Assembly (NCBI GenBank): GCA_030272585.1
Contig: BSYQ01000007.1
Span: forward strand, 252,001-316,000
DNA from: Bryopsis sp. KO-2023
Taxonomy: Eukaryota > Chlorophyta > Ulvophyceae > Bryopsidales > Bryopsidaceae
Direction of reading: 5' to 3'
Length of the DNA stretch: 64,000 nucleotides
Made by a program: the position numbers and the translations under genes. A model generated the notes under the pieces. It made no database searches. It saw only the letters and a list, made by a program, of their open reading frames with translations, and was not told the DNA's origin. Of the stretch, positions 21,149 to 31,144 are shown piece by piece; position 1 is the first letter of the stretch; each line of letters starts with the position of its first letter.

Positions 21149-21769
21149 TCAGGCTTTTCTGAGTTTCACATTTCTGGATCCCCCTGAACTTCCAGGAGGT
21201 TTCCTTTTCTTTCCTTCTGGTCCACTGTCTCCGCTTGGTTTTCCCGACATGGACTCCACCATACTCTTCAACAAGTCTACCTGGCCCTTGAGCTGTTGGT
21301 TCCGCATTTGCTCTTCCCGCAGCTTGTCTTCGACCCCGTCGAGCTTGTGGCGCATTTCCTCATCTGCCCCCTCCATCAGCAGCTTTTCCGCCTCTCTTTT
21401 CGCCGCGTCCGCTGAAGTTTCCGCCATCGCCAATTTTACGCTGAGGTCCTCATTTTCCGCCAAATATTTCGCCCGGTCGTCGAGCAACCGAGTGCGTTCA
21501 GCCTCCCAGCTATCTCTTTCCGCCTGAAATCCCCCTTCTTCTTCCAGCTCGCCGATCTTTTGCTTGAGTTGTTCTTTTTCCTCCTCCAGCTTTGCCATTT
21601 TTTCCAGGGCCTCCTGCTCATCTCTTTCTTGGATTCTTTCCAGTCTGGTTCCTTCCTTCAGGTACTCCTCCAGCATTTTGTTGATCCTTTCCGACACTCC
21701 CTCGATCGCTCCAGCATTCTTTTTAATCTCCTCCAACAGTGCTTTGACTCCTCCACCAAACTCAACCAT
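21149..21769 (-). CDS. A1 post-pol ORF: coiled-coil protein
   Basis: The product starts MVEFGGGVKALLEEIKKNAG and is mostly a long charged coiled coil (KLEEEKEQLKQKIGELEEE), ending in a basic tail (KKRKPPGSSGG). It lies about 95 nt after pol. The copies of this ORF in A2 and A3 are longer and include a Cys/His cluster. The position is where some LTR elements carry env or accessory genes, but no signal peptide or membrane segment is visible, so it is not an envelope. Its role is unknown; self-assembly and nucleic-acid binding are guesses. Confidence 0.75.
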   Translation of the reverse strand: MVEFGGGVKALLEEIKKNAGAIEGVSERINKMLEEYLKEGTRLERIQERDEQEALEKMAKLEEEKEQLKQKIGELEEEGGFQAERDSWEAERTRLLDDRAKYLAENEDLSVKLAMAETSADAAKREAEKLLMEGADEEMRHKLDGVEDKLREEQMRNQQLKGQVDLLKSMVESMSGKPSGDSGPEGKKRKPPGSSGGSRNVKLRKA

Positions 21770-21863
21770 GTTGTCTGCTTTCTTTTTCTTTTTCGAACTC
21801 CAAACTGTCTCTCGCACACACTCGCACTCGCACACACTCAACCCGAACTCAGGAAAACAGGAG

Positions 21864-24800
21864 CTAGTCCATGGAAGATTTTTGACGTAAATACTCCTGC
21901 AGCACTTGCTGCGCATTACCCAAGTGATGTGACGGGAGCCACTGGTCCTCTTCCGATCCGTATCCTTCCCAGGAAACCAAGTACTCTGTCACATTCTTCT
22001 TTTTCCGCCGTTTGGTTCGATGTGTCTTGATCTTTTCGACGATATATTCCTCGACTCCTTCCAACACCACTGGATCTGGAGGTGGAGAAATAGCCCTGGC
22101 TGGAAACTCTTCTGATCCATCTTCAAATGCTTTTAGCTTGGAAACATGAAAAACATCATGTATTTTCCAGTGATTAGGAAGTTCCAACCTGTAAGTTACT
22201 GATGTCACAATATCAATAATTCTAAAAGGTCCACAAAACTTAGATACCAACTTCCGGCCCATCATTGGCGGTAAAGGTAAATCAGCTGTCGATAAAAAGA
22301 CATACTGATTTAATGCAAAACTTGCATCCCTCCGCCCTCGGTTTGCGACAGCCCTCTGTCGCTGTTGGCTTTTCAAAATCGCTTTCCGAGCCAGCTGTAA
22401 ACTTTTAGCCCAAACTGTCCACCATTCATCTGAAACTGGACCTGAGTCTAACAAATCCTGAGGGGATCTGGGATGTTGCCCATAAACCAAATAAAAAGGT
22501 GTAAAACCTGTTGATGAGTGAACGGATGAGTTATAAGCAAACTCAGCCGCCACTAATTTAGTGTCCCAATCACCCCCTATGGTCGAAATATAAATTCGCA
22601 ACATGTCTCCGACTACTCGATTTGCCCTTTCAGTCATTCCATCAGTTTCAGGGTGATATCCCGATGACATGGCTAAACGAGTTCCCGCTAATTCCCACAG
22701 TTTTCGCCAAAACTGGCCTGTAAAACGAGTATCTCGATCAGAAATAATAGCCTCTGGCAACCCATGATGTCTGAAAATTGTATCAAAGAAAATTTCAGCT
22801 ACCCCACTAGCTGTAACTGCAGTAGTGGTGGCTACCAAGTGGATCATTCGACTAAAACGGTCGACCATAACCACTAAATAATCATGACCCTTTTGTGTCA
22901 TAGGTAAAGGTCCCACAAAATCTAAACAAACTTCTTTCCAGCGTTCGTCTGGAACTGGAATTGGCTGATATAACCCCAATGGTTTTTGAGTGCTAGACTT
23001 GTTTTTCTGACAACCAACACAAGTCCTAACATATCGTTCGACATCCTCAGTGCATCTAGGCCAATAATATCTTTTTCGAACATTTGCGACAGTCTTGTGT
23101 CTCCCAAAATGTCCAGCCTGATCGTGACATTCAGCCAACACTGTTTGTCTAATTTCTTTGTCCTTTGGAATATACCAAAACCATTTGTCTTTCAGACTAT
23201 ACCACAATTTTGTGCCATCCCACCTATAACGCGGATCTTTTTCACCAGCTTCCCAATTAGCTATAACTTCTCTGCAATGTTCATCCCCTTGATACGCAAG
23301 TCTAACCTGATCCTGAAATACTACGCCTGCTCGGACTTTTGCCACAGCGTTTAATTCCATTTCCGACCTTCGACTTAATGCATCTGCAACTGTATTTTCT
23401 TTTCCAGGTTTGTATTTAATCTCAAAATCAAATTCCTGTAAAGTTTCCATCCACCTAGCCTGTCTACTGGATAGTTTAGGCTGCGTCTGAATATATTTCA
23501 GCGGAGCGTGGTCCGTGTGAACCACAAATTTCCTCGCCCCCAAATAATGTCGCCAAGTTTTCAAACAATAGACTATCGCATACAGTTCTTTTTCGTGTGT
23601 CGGATAATTCCTTTCAGCTGAATTTAATTTCCGACTTTCAAACGCGGCTGGTTGTTGCCCCTGACCTTGATCTTGCGTCAAAACTCCTCCAATAGCAAAA
23701 TCCGATGCGTCTGTAGTTACTTCAAAACTCAACTCCGGATCTGGAATTATTAACACAGGTGCCTCCTGCATGCTCTTCTTTAGCGTCTGAAACGCTTTCT
23801 CCTGACTTTCAGTCCACTGCCATTTAACTTCCTTCCTTGTTAGTTCATGTAACGGCGTTGCAATCCCAGAGTATCCCTTAATAAATTTCCGATAATAATT
23901 CGCTAAACCCAAAAACGACCTAATATCCCGAACTGTCTGAGGTTGTGCCCACTCCTTAATGGCTAAAACTTTCTTAGGTACCACGGAGAGTCCCTCTCTT
24001 CCGACTATGTGTCCCAAAAATTCGACTTCTGTCATCCCCAAATCACATTTGTCCGGTGAAACGTAAAGTTTGTGTTTTTCGAGTAGCTGAAACACTTGTC
24101 TAAGATGTTCCTTGTGCTCTTCCCAGTTCCGACTGTAAACTAAGATATCATCGAGATAAACTATAACAAACTTATCCAGATGTGGTCGAAAAACATCGTT
24201 CATCACATTCATAAAAGTTGCTGGTGCATTTGTCAAACCCATTGGCATAACTGTGTATTCGTAAGATCCATATCTAGTTCGAAAAGCAGTTTTCGCCCAA
24301 TCCTTTTTCGCCATCCTGACTTGATAGTATCCCGAACACAAATCTATTTTTGAGAAGTATTTTGCGCCATGAAGCTGATCTATCAGTTCATCTATCCTCG
24401 GAATCGGATAAGCGTTTTTCACCGTCACCTTATTCAATGCCCGATAATCTACACACATGCGTAGTTTCCCGTTCTTCTTCGGTACAAAAATTACCGGTGC
24501 TCCCCAAGGTGATCTACTCGGTCGAATAAACCCTTTTCCCGACATGGCTGCAATCTGAGTTTTCAGTTCTGCCATTTCCTTGATGCCTAGTCGATAAGGT
24601 GCTTTACTTTGTGGAACCGTGCCTGGTTCCAACTGGATCGTGTGTTCGATACCTCTGGAAGGGGGTATCTCACTGGGTAATTCTTCCACAAAAGTGTTAG
24701 GAAATTCCTGTCTGATTTCTGCTGTAAGTTCAGCTTGTCTGGAAACATTTTGTTCAGAGTCAGTTCTGTTCAAACATGTTTCAAACACCATCAGCACACA

Positions 24801-25409
24801 CTGTTCCTCTTCCTCCTCTCCGGGGTTTGCCGGAGGAATCAAATGTTCTTTCAGCCCGTCTGAAACCACTACCTCATTCGTTCGAAAATCAACCCGGGGA
24901 TTATGCTTAGCCAGCCAAGTTTTTCCCAATATAGCATCATACTTAGCAAGAGACATTTCATGAAAAATCTCCCTACTAGCCAAATCTCCAAATCTGAGAG
25001 TAGCCCTGATCTTCCCTTTTGATTCTAAGGTACTTCCCCCAGCCAGGCTAACTTTTTCTTCTTGTGCTTCTAATTCCAGCTTATTTTTCTCGCAAAATTT
25101 CCGAGCCAAAAAGCAATCAGTTGCTCCACAGTCTATTAATATCTCAGCTGCAAAACCTGAGATTTCCCCTTTCACAGTAATCAGTTGTCTAGTTCGGTTA
25201 TCAGTTTCAGCCACTGCTAGAAATCCGAACTTAGTCATGTCTAAATCTGTCCCATCAAATGAATGGACTTCTAGGTTATCTTGGTTATCAGGTCTAGTCG
25301 GTTCCTTGGACGTTTCTTCCAACGAAAAATCCCTCGAACTCCTAGAATTCCTCGAACTCGCAGGCTTCCCCTTAACTTCACACCCTGCGAGTTTACCTAA
25401 CATACTCAT
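21864..25409 (-). CDS. pol: A1 pol polyprotein (PR-RT-RNaseH-IN-chromodomain)
   Basis: The ATG overlaps the gag stop as ATGA, suggesting re-initiation or coupled translation. Domains in order: aspartic protease ([11 protein letters not shown]), reverse transcriptase ([16 protein letters not shown] and the YLDD box), RNase H ([19 protein letters not shown]), integrase zinc motif ([12 protein letters not shown] ... CVGCQ), integrase DDE core ([25 protein letters not shown]) and a C-terminal chromodomain ([18 protein letters not shown]). About 1,180 residues, usual for the family. The chromodomain places it among chromoviruses, which target marked chromatin. Confidence 0.97.
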   Translation of the reverse strand: MSMLGKLAGCEVKGKPASSRNSRSSRDFSLEETSKEPTRPDNQDNLEVHSFDGTDLDMTKFGFLAVAETDNRTRQLITVKGEISGFAAEILIDCGATDCFLARKFCEKNKLELEAQEEKVSLAGGSTLESKGKIRATLRFGDLASREIFHEMSLAKYDAILGKTWLAKHNPRVDFRTNEVVVSDGLKEHLIPPANPGEEEEEQCVLMVFETCLNRTDSEQNVSRQAELTAEIRQEFPNTFVEELPSEIPPSRGIEHTIQLEPGTVPQSKAPYRLGIKEMAELKTQIAAMSGKGFIRPSRSPWGAPVIFVPKKNGKLRMCVDYRALNKVTVKNAYPIPRIDELIDQLHGAKYFSKIDLCSGYYQVRMAKKDWAKTAFRTRYGSYEYTVMPMGLTNAPATFMNVMNDVFRPHLDKFVIVYLDDILVYSRNWEEHKEHLRQVFQLLEKHKLYVSPDKCDLGMTEVEFLGHIVGREGLSVVPKKVLAIKEWAQPQTVRDIRSFLGLANYYRKFIKGYSGIATPLHELTRKEVKWQWTESQEKAFQTLKKSMQEAPVLIIPDPELSFEVTTDASDFAIGGVLTQDQGQGQQPAAFESRKLNSAERNYPTHEKELYAIVYCLKTWRHYLGARKFVVHTDHAPLKYIQTQPKLSSRQARWMETLQEFDFEIKYKPGKENTVADALSRRSEMELNAVAKVRAGVVFQDQVRLAYQGDEHCREVIANWEAGEKDPRYRWDGTKLWYSLKDKWFWYIPKDKEIRQTVLAECHDQAGHFGRHKTVANVRKRYYWPRCTEDVERYVRTCVGCQKNKSSTQKPLGLYQPIPVPDERWKEVCLDFVGPLPMTQKGHDYLVVMVDRFSRMIHLVATTTAVTASGVAEIFFDTIFRHHGLPEAIISDRDTRFTGQFWRKLWELAGTRLAMSSGYHPETDGMTERANRVVGDMLRIYISTIGGDWDTKLVAAEFAYNSSVHSSTGFTPFYLVYGQHPRSPQDLLDSGPVSDEWWTVWAKSLQLARKAILKSQQRQRAVANRGRRDASFALNQYVFLSTADLPLPPMMGRKLVSKFCGPFRIIDIVTSVTYRLELPNHWKIHDVFHVSKLKAFEDGSEEFPARAISPPPDPVVLEGVEEYIVEKIKTHRTKRRKKKNVTEYLVSWEGYGSEEDQWLPSHHLGNAQQVLQEYLRQKSSMD

Positions 25410-26404
25410 TTTCGCGAGGGGCAGTCTCGAGCGTAATGCCCTCGACGCCCACACTTGTAACACTTCACCTCTTCGTCTGCTTTTTCTTTCTTCCAGACTG
25501 GCTTATTTCTTTCTCTCTCTTTATCACCTCGCTGTTTCTGCTGTCTCTGTTGTCGCCTTCTTCCGACGTAGTCCAATTCCATGTGATCCGATCTGCGATT
25601 TCCGCCGCCGCCGCTGCTGCCGCCGCCGCCGCCGCGATCTCGATTCAAGATCGAACTCCCAGATTGAGCTCCTCCCCACCTTTCCGCCACTCGAATAGCT
25701 TCATCCAAGGTCTTGGGGTTTTGGAGGTCGGTCTCGATACCAACCCTCCCTCGCAAACCATCGACGAACCTGTGTATTTTCTCGCCCTCTGATGCGTCGG
25801 AAATATACAACATCAGCTGCCTAAAGCGATGCGTGTATTCCCGCACAGACATTCCGCCTTGGCGTAAATTCGCCCATTCTGTCCGTGTGCGGCGCAAAAA
25901 ATGTGGTTCTCCGAACTGGTTTTTCAGCTCCTCACAGAAGTCCTCATACGTCGGCAAAGGTCGGCCTCCATCAGTCTCCGACTCCTCCACTCTTGTCCTC
26001 CACCATGTCGCGGCTGGCCCTCTCAGTAGAGATCCTGCCAGGCGGAGTTTCGAGACTCCATCTTCGACGTGGGTGGCGTCAAAATGCACTCGGAGGCTGA
26101 ACAACCAGTCCTGGATAGGAGGGTCATTCTGCCTGCCTCCCCACAGATCAGGTCGGGCTGGCTTGCTTCTCAGGTCATTACCTCGACCACCACTTCCAGC
26201 CGCCGTTCCAGCCTGTGCTGCAGTTGCCGCCCCGATTGCTGTTCCCACTTTGTCGGTTAGTTGCTCCAAAATGGAGCTTCCCACAGCCTCATTGACCGCC
26301 GTGCTCAGCATTCCCGGTACTTCTTCGACCACGCCTTGCACTCGGTTCAACCTTCCCATTACCTCCTCATACGCCGCCCTCAACTCAGCCACCTGTTGCT
26401 CCAT
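25406..26404 (-). CDS. gag: A1 gag (332 aa)
   Basis: Structural protein of the retrotransposon particle. An N-terminal helical part is followed by a capsid-like retrotrans_gag region ([41 protein letters not shown]), a Gly-rich linker coded by GGC repeats, a basic stretch and one CCHC zinc knuckle ([14 protein letters not shown]). It ends in ATGA overlap with pol. The three small ORFs lie upstream. Confidence 0.95.
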   Translation of the reverse strand: MEQQVAELRAAYEEVMGRLNRVQGVVEEVPGMLSTAVNEAVGSSILEQLTDKVGTAIGAATAAQAGTAAGSGGRGNDLRSKPARPDLWGGRQNDPPIQDWLFSLRVHFDATHVEDGVSKLRLAGSLLRGPAATWWRTRVEESETDGGRPLPTYEDFCEELKNQFGEPHFLRRTRTEWANLRQGGMSVREYTHRFRQLMLYISDASEGEKIHRFVDGLRGRVGIETDLQNPKTLDEAIRVAERWGGAQSGSSILNRDRGGGGGSSGGGGNRRSDHMELDYVGRRRQQRQQKQRGDKERERNKPVWKKEKADEEVKCYKCGRRGHYARDCPSRK

Positions 26405-26411
26405 CTCAGCC

Positions 26412-26771
26412 TCAAAAATCCTCGGTTAGGGTATTCCGCGGATAGGTAAATTCGGATACCCTAACTTTCTTCGACTGCCTTTTCCGATCAAGGAGCTCCA
26501 CTGACTCTCCTTCCTGATTTACGAGGGTGTCTGGAACCCTCTTCCTCTCTGGATCTCCGGTGCACGTCCTGACAATCTGCCGCTCCTCTTGGGTCAGCTG
26601 CAGAAACTTGTCGCCAAACAAACCCAGAGGTCTGATAGTTGGGATTTCCAGACCCTCTGAGTTTACGACCGGCTCTTGCTCGTGCCCCCGTACGTTATGT
26701 ACTCCTGGCTGCGCGAGCGTCCACTTTACTTGGTAGGTGTCGTTTAGTTCGTGGATCCTCTCCTCTTTCAT
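26412..26771 (-). CDS. A1 pre-gag ORF3 (119 aa)
   Basis: MKEERIHELNDTYQVKWTLA starts a 119-residue acidic-then-basic protein with no known domain. Its ATG overlaps the stop of ORF2 (ATGA), and its own stop lies 7 nt before the gag ATG. It is conserved in all three A copies. Function unknown. Confidence 0.65.
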   Translation of the reverse strand: MKEERIHELNDTYQVKWTLAQPGVHNVRGHEQEPVVNSEGLEIPTIRPLGLFGDKFLQLTQEERQIVRTCTGDPERKRVPDTLVNQEGESVELLDRKRQSKKVRVSEFTYPRNTLTEDF

Positions 26772-27067
26772 TGGTGAAAAAGCGATGTCAGGGCCAAGGA
26801 GTTCCGTTCCTCCTCGTCGTAGCGGTAAAACCTTGATGTAGTGGGAAAGTCGAGAGGTGACTCGGTAGTTGGGGTTGGCTGATTCTCTTTGTCAGCCTGT
26901 TCTTCCAGCTCTTTCAGGAAGCAGAGTAGGTCGAGTTCTTCGTAGGTCAACTGAACCTCGTTCCTCCTAGCTTCCCTCCGCACAATCGGTAATCCCAGTT
27001 CCTCGTCGGGATACTGCCACTCTACTCTGTAATAAAGATCGAGAAGGTGAGCCAGCCAAGGGTCCAT
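26768..27067 (-). CDS. A1 pre-gag ORF2 (about 99 aa)
   Basis: MDPWLAHLLDLYYRVEWQYP starts a Glu/Tyr-rich small protein without recognised motifs. It is conserved in A2 and A3, with single-residue differences only. It sits between ORF1 and ORF3, and its stop overlaps the ORF3 ATG. Confidence 0.6.
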   Translation of the reverse strand: MDPWLAHLLDLYYRVEWQYPDEELGLPIVRREARRNEVQLTYEELDLLCFLKELEEQADKENQPTPTTESPLDFPTTSRFYRYDEEERNSLALTSLFHQ

Positions 27068-27079
27068 AGACAACAAAAC

Positions 27080-27310
27080 TCACTGATGTTGGGGTTCCTC
27101 CTGAGTTGGGGTTTCAGGGGTAAGCGGAAGATCAACTGTCGCCTCTGTCTCAGTTCTCGATTCGCTTGATCCTGTGCTTTCAGTATCACTATTGTCTTCG
27201 CCTATGTGCAGAACTTCCAACGGGTTCTCTTCCAGCCAGAGGTCTACAAGCAGTAACCTAGGATCTCCTTCTTCGCCAAACCAGTACTCTTCTTCTCTGA
27301 TTATAGGCAT
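27080..27310 (-). CDS. A1 pre-gag ORF1 (about 76 aa)
   Basis: MPIIREEEYWFGEEGDPRLL starts a small acidic protein rich in Ser, Thr and Glu at its end (SDTESTGSSESRTETEAT). The first ATG is 17-19 nt past the primer site, so it is the first ORF of the genomic RNA. The frame is open upstream through the LTR end, but ATG-initiated translation from MPII is favoured. Confidence 0.55.
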   Translation of the reverse strand: MPIIREEEYWFGEEGDPRLLLVDLWLEENPLEVLHIGEDNSDTESTGSSESRTETEATVDLPLTPETPTQEEPQHQ

Positions 27311-27312
27311 AA

Positions 27313-27327
27313 CTCGCTCCGAAACCA
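27313..27327 (-). other. A1 primer-binding site
   Basis: On the minus strand TGGTTTCGGAGCGAG follows the LTR after one base. It would pair with a tRNA ending CTCGCTCCGAAACCA. The same site is used by A2, A3, B2 and, with a small change, the TRIM at 47,179. Confidence 0.85.
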
Positions 27328-27328
27328 G

Positions 27329-27897
27329 TGAAACGGATTTGTTTCCTGAGGCTGAATACTTCCAGCCGCCACTTAACCCGTTCTTCACACACGTTGGGAG
27401 ACGACCAGAAGTTCTGTAAGAAAGGTCTGAGACACGAGAGTATACAACTGAATCTTATTTCAACAAGCTTGTTCTTTACAACGATCCCCAGCCTTTTATA
27501 CTCTCAGCCCAGAGCTTCTAGAAACTCCCAGCCCATCTCCTAACCTTACAAATACTAGCTATCATCTAGCTCTCCCAAAACGTCTCTATCATTTCTCAGC
27601 TCAGCCCTTCTAGCCAGAGCTCCGACTAACCCTTTATAACCCTTGATAACCTCTAGACTAAGGACCCAGACTGAAGCTCCTTTCAGTCTGACTCCCGACT
27701 CTCTACCCAAACTCTCAGCCATCTGAGACCTGACACTGAATATACTGAACCTGGTTCGAACTCTTTTCACTACGTTTCAGCCTCTCATTGAGCATCACGT
27801 AACTACCCCATTCCAGTCAGTCCGCGACTACCTGGAACTCTCAGACTGTAACCTCTGTTTTCCGCCTAGATCTTCGCCTACTAAGTCAGCCGTTTCA
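27329..27897 (-). repeat. A1 5' LTR (569 bp)
   Basis: TGAAACGG...CCGTTTCA ends. It has three C where the A1 3' LTR and the A2 5' LTR have four. Its outer flank is the end of a hAT element (27898-27920), so by flank and marker it was originally the 5' LTR of A2. Confidence 0.93.
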
Positions 27898-27920
27898 ACA
27901 GGGGTCTCAGCCCATGTCTG
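27898..27920 (-). mobile_element. hAT end stub beside A1
   Basis: The minus strand reads CAGACATGGGCTGAGACCCC followed by TGT, identical to the first 23 bp of the elements at 9,609 and 11,227. The next 8 bp outward read ATTACCAC on the minus strand (27921-27928), a plausible half of a target duplication close to ATCACCAC. An LTR element inserted 23 bp inside this hAT copy. Its remainder should lie right of the window. Confidence 0.88.
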
Positions 27921-27928
27921 GTGGTAAT

Positions 27929-28181
27929 ACAACCGGTCTCGATCCTTGTGGCTCATCTCGTGGCCTCGGCACATCTTCTGGTTCAGGCACGGACTTTGTC
28001 TTCTCCTCCGCCTCCCGTGGGGGTTCTGGTTCCTCTTTTGGTTCCTCCATCACAACTTCCTCCCCGGCATTTGCTTGAGGTTCTGAAGGTATTGGGCTCG
28101 TGTCCATGGGGGTTCCTCCACTGCCTCCCTGGTCCCCGTCCAAGCCTCCGTGGTCAATATCTGTAAAGACTGCACTGTAGA
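27929..28181 (-). pseudogene. Fragment of an unidentified acidic/Pro-rich coding sequence
   Basis: The minus strand is open with a Glu/Pro/Ser-rich sequence (DTSPIPSEPQANAGEEVVM, then EEPKEEPEPPREAEE), reminiscent of the N-terminal part of some retrotransposon gag proteins. It was entered by a hAT element at one side and an A element at the other, and is now flipped relative to its former flank. The identity is not established. Confidence 0.35.
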
Positions 28182-28751
28182 TGAAACGGCTGACTTAGTA
28201 GGCGAAGATCTAGGCGGAAAACAGAGGTTACAGTCTGAGAGTTCCAGGTAGTCGCGGACTGACTGGAATGGGGTAGTTACGTGATGCTCAATGAGAGGCT
28301 GAAACGTAGTGAAAAGAGTTCGAACCAGGTTCAGTATATTCAGTGTCAGGTCTCAGATGGCTGAGAGTTTGGGTAGAGAGTCGGGAGTCAGACTGAAAGG
28401 AGCTTCAGTCTGGGTCCTTAGTCTAGAGGTTATCAAGGGTTATAAAGGGTTAGTCGGAGCTCTGGCTAGAAGGGCTGAGCTGAGAAATGATAGAGACGTT
28501 TTGGGGAGAGCTAGATGATAGCTAGTATTTGTAAGGTTAGGAGATGGGCTGGGAGTTTCTAGAAGCTCTGGGCTGAGAGTATAAAAGGCTGGGGATCGTT
28601 GTAAAGAACAAGCTTGTTGAAATAAGATTCAGTTGTATACTCTCGTGTCTCAGACCTTTCTTACAGAACTTCTGGTCGTCTCCCAACGTGTGTGAAGAAC
28701 GGGTTAAGTGGCGGCTGGAAGTATTCAGCCTCAGGAAACAAATCCGTTTCA
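28182..28751 (+). repeat. A2 5' LTR (570 bp)
   Basis: TGAAACGG...CCGTTTCA. The promoter TATA (TATAAAA) lies at 28580-28586. Its outer flank GTAGA (28177-28181) matches the outer flank of the A1 3' LTR, not anything beside A2. The four-C marker is shared with that same LTR. Confidence 0.95.
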
Positions 28752-28752
28752 C

Positions 28753-28767
28753 TGGTTTCGGAGCGAG
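28753..28767 (+). other. A2 primer-binding site
   Basis: TGGTTTCGGAGCGAG, one base after the LTR. Same tRNA primer as A1, A3 and B2. Confidence 0.85.
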
Positions 28768-28769
28768 TT

Positions 28770-29000
28770 ATGCCTATAATCAGAGAAGAAGAATACTGGT
28801 TTGGCGAAGAAGGAGATCCTAGGTTACTGCTTGTAGACCTCTGGCTGGAAGAGAACCCGTTGGAAGTTCTGCACATAGGCGAAGACAATAGTGATACTGA
28901 AAGCACAGGATCAAGCGAATCGAGAACTGAGACAGAGGCGACAGTTGATCTTCCGCTTACCCCTGAAACCCCAACTCAGGAGGAACCCCAACATCAGTGA
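28770..29000 (+). CDS. A2 pre-gag ORF1
   Basis: Same protein as A1 ORF1 (MPIIREEEYWFGEEG), starting two bases after the primer site. Acidic C-terminal half. Unknown function. Its conservation in all three A copies argues that it is a real part of the family, although copies this young would look alike anyway. Confidence 0.55.
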   Translation: MPIIREEEYWFGEEGDPRLLLVDLWLEENPLEVLHIGEDNSDTESTGSSESRTETEATVDLPLTPETPTQEEPQHQ

Positions 29001-29012
29001 GTTTTGTTGTCT

Positions 29013-29312
29013 ATGGACCCTTGGCTGGCTCACCTTCTCGATCTTTATTACAGAGTAGAGTGGCAGTATCCCGACGAGGAGCTGGGATTACCGATTGTGC
29101 GGAGGGAAGCTAGGAGGAACGAGGTTCAGTTGAACTACGAAGAACTCGACCTACTCTGCTTTCTGAAAGAGCTGGAAGAACAGGCTGACAAGGAGAATCA
29201 GCCAACCCCAACTACCGAGTCACCTCTCGACTTTCCCACTACATCAAGGTTTTACCGCTACGACGAGGAGGAACGGAACTCCTTGGCCCTGACATCGCTT
29301 TTTCACCAATGA
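29013..29312 (+). CDS. A2 pre-gag ORF2
   Basis: MDPWLAHLLDLYYRVEWQYP... about 99 residues, no known domain. Its stop overlaps the ORF3 start (ATGA at 29309-29312), an arrangement that allows coupled translation. Confidence 0.6.
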   Translation: MDPWLAHLLDLYYRVEWQYPDEELGLPIVRREARRNEVQLNYEELDLLCFLKELEEQADKENQPTPTTESPLDFPTTSRFYRYDEEERNSLALTSLFHQ

Positions 29313-29668
29313 AAGAGGAGAGGATCCACGAACTAAACGACACCTACCAAGTAAAGTGGACGCTCGCGCAGCCAGGAGTACATAACGTACGGGGGCACGA
29401 GCAAGAGCCGGTTGTGAACTCAGAGGGTCTGGAAATCCCAACTATCAGACCTCTGGGTTTGTTTGGCGACAAGTTTCTGCAGCTGACCCAAGAGGAGCGG
29501 CAGATCGTGAGGACGTGCACCGGAGATCCAGAGAGGAAGAGGGTTCCAGACACCCTCGTAAATCAGGAAGGAGAGTCAGTGGAGCTCCTTGATCGGAAAA
29601 GGCAGTCGAAGAAAGTTAGGGTATCCGAATTTACCTATCCGCGGAATACCCTAACCGAGGATTTTTGA
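29309..29668 (+). CDS. A2 pre-gag ORF3
   Basis: MKEERIHELNDTYQVKWTLA..., 119 residues as in A1. It ends RNTLTEDF a few bases before the gag ATG at 29676. Confidence 0.65.
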   Translation: MKEERIHELNDTYQVKWTLAQPGVHNVRGHEQEPVVNSEGLEIPTIRPLGLFGDKFLQLTQEERQIVRTCTGDPERKRVPDTLVNQEGESVELLDRKRQSKKVRVSEFTYPRNTLTEDF

Positions 29669-29675
29669 GGCTGAG

Positions 29676-31144
29676 ATGGAGCAACAGGTGGCTGAGTTGA
29701 GGGCGGCGTATGAGGAGGTAATGGGAAGGTTGAACCGAGTGCAAGGCGTGGTCGAAGAAGTACCGGGAATGCTGAGCACGGCGGTCAATGAGGCTGTGGG
29801 AAGCTCCATTTTGGAGCAACTAACCGACAAAGTGGGAACAGCAATCGGGGCGGCAACTGCAGCACAGGCTGGAACGGCGGCTGGAAGTGGTGGTCGAGGT
29901 AATGACCTGAGAAGCAAGCCAGCCCGACCTGATCTGTGGGGAGGCAGGCAGAATGACCCTCCTATCCAGGACTGGTTGTTCAGCCTCCGAGTGCATTTTG
30001 ACGCCACCCACGTCGAAGATGGAGTCTCGAAACTCCGCCTGGCAGGATCTCTACTGAGAGCAGAGATAGGACTTGGGCCAAATTTTTGGTCCGACTCCGG
30101 TCCGGTCCGGTTACGGTCGGGTTACGGTCACCGTACTACGGCCGTAACTCCGTACCGTAACCGGAGTAATATGTTGTTTTTACGGTACGGAACAGGTACG
30201 GTATAACTACGGTAGGCCCTAAATCACCGTGAAGTAGCGTGGTTCAGTGGTAAAGCGTTAGGCTGCAGTCAGTAGGGTCGCGGGTTCGAATCCCCCTGGG
30301 TTCCTTTGGAATCGCGGGACCCTGCGGGGGTCACTTTCTACGGTTTACGGTTGTTACGGCCGTTACGGTCGTTACGGTCCGGTACGGAGCGGTACGGAGT
30401 GGTACGGTGCTACGGTTACGGCCGTAAAAGTACGATTTTCTGACGAAAATTGTACTCCGGTTACGGTCCGGTTACGGTGGTTACGGTCCGGTTACGGTGA
30501 CCGTAACCGTAAAGTCCTATCTCTGACTGAGAGGGCCAGCCGCGACATGGTGGAGGACAAGAGTGGAGGAGTCGGAGACTGATGGAGGCCGACCTTTGCC
30601 GACGTATGAGGACTTCTGTGAGGAGCTGAAAAACCAGTTCGGAGAACCACATTTTTTGCGCCGCACACGGACAGAATGGGCGAATTTACGCCAAGGCGGA
30701 ATGTCTGTGCGGGAATACACGCATCGCTTTAGGCAGCTGATGTTGTATATTTCCGACGCATCAGAGGGCGAGAAAATACACAGGTTCGTCGATGGTTTGC
30801 GAGGGAGGGTTGGTATCGAGACCGACCTCCAAAACCCCAAGACCTTGGATGAAGCTATTCGAGTGGCGGAAAGGTGGGGAGGAGCTCAATCTGGGAGTTC
30901 GATCTTGAATCGAGATCGCGGCGGCGGCGGCGGCAGCGGCGGCGGCGGAAATCGCAGATCGGATCACATGGAATTGGACTACGTCGGAAGAAGGCGACAA
31001 CAGAGACAGCAGAAACAGCGAGGTGATAAAGAGAGAGAAAGAAATAAGCCAGTCTGGAAGAAAGAAAAAGCAGACGGAGAGGTGAAGTGTTACAAGTGTG
31101 GGCGTCGAGGGCATTACGCTCGAGATTGCCCCTCGCGAAAATGA
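29676..31144 (+). CDS. gag: A2 gag region, interrupted by a MITE
   Basis: Same gag as A1: helical N-terminal part, capsid-like region ([16 protein letters not shown]) and one CCHC knuckle ([14 protein letters not shown]), with its stop overlapping the pol ATG. The 465-bp element at 30061-30525 sits inside the coding region, so this gag is broken. Confidence 0.9.
30061..30525. mobile_element. 465-bp hAT-type MITE with tRNA-like core
   Basis: Perfect 14-bp TIRs (CAGAGATAGGACTT and its inverse) and a perfect 8-bp duplication ACTGAGAG (30053-30060 and 30526-30533) define it as hAT-type. Both arms are filled with TTACGG, TACGGTCC and CCGTAACCG in both orientations. A tRNA-like sequence lies in the middle. 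It codes for nothing and is inserted in A2 gag. Confidence 0.96.
30234..30306 (+). other. tRNA-like core of the MITE
   Basis: GCGTGGTTCAGTGGTAAAGC is a good A box, TGCAGT is an anticodon-loop-like part (GCA, Cys-like), and GCGGGTTCGAATCCCC is a good B box and T loop. The acceptor arms do not pair, so it is not a working tRNA, but both pol III promoter boxes look intact. Confidence 0.65.

Larger units (their letters stand above)
20063..27897 (-). mobile_element. Ty3/Gypsy chromovirus A1 (minus strand)
   Basis: A complete-length LTR retrotransposon of family A that looks whole. The order in its own direction is 5' LTR (27329-27897), primer site, three small ORFs, gag, pol with chromodomain, a coiled-coil/Cys-His ORF, polypurine tract and 3' LTR (20063-20632). 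LTR termini are TGAAACGG...CCGTTTCA. The LTRs differ by one base, so the insertion is very young. Its two outer 5-bp flanks do not match each other (GTAGA and CCTGT in its own orientation), which is explained by recombination with A2. Confidence 0.95.

Noticed and set aside
30234-30306. Functional tRNA-Cys gene
   Set aside because: A and B boxes are good, but the acceptor arms do not pair and it lies at the centre of a MITE.
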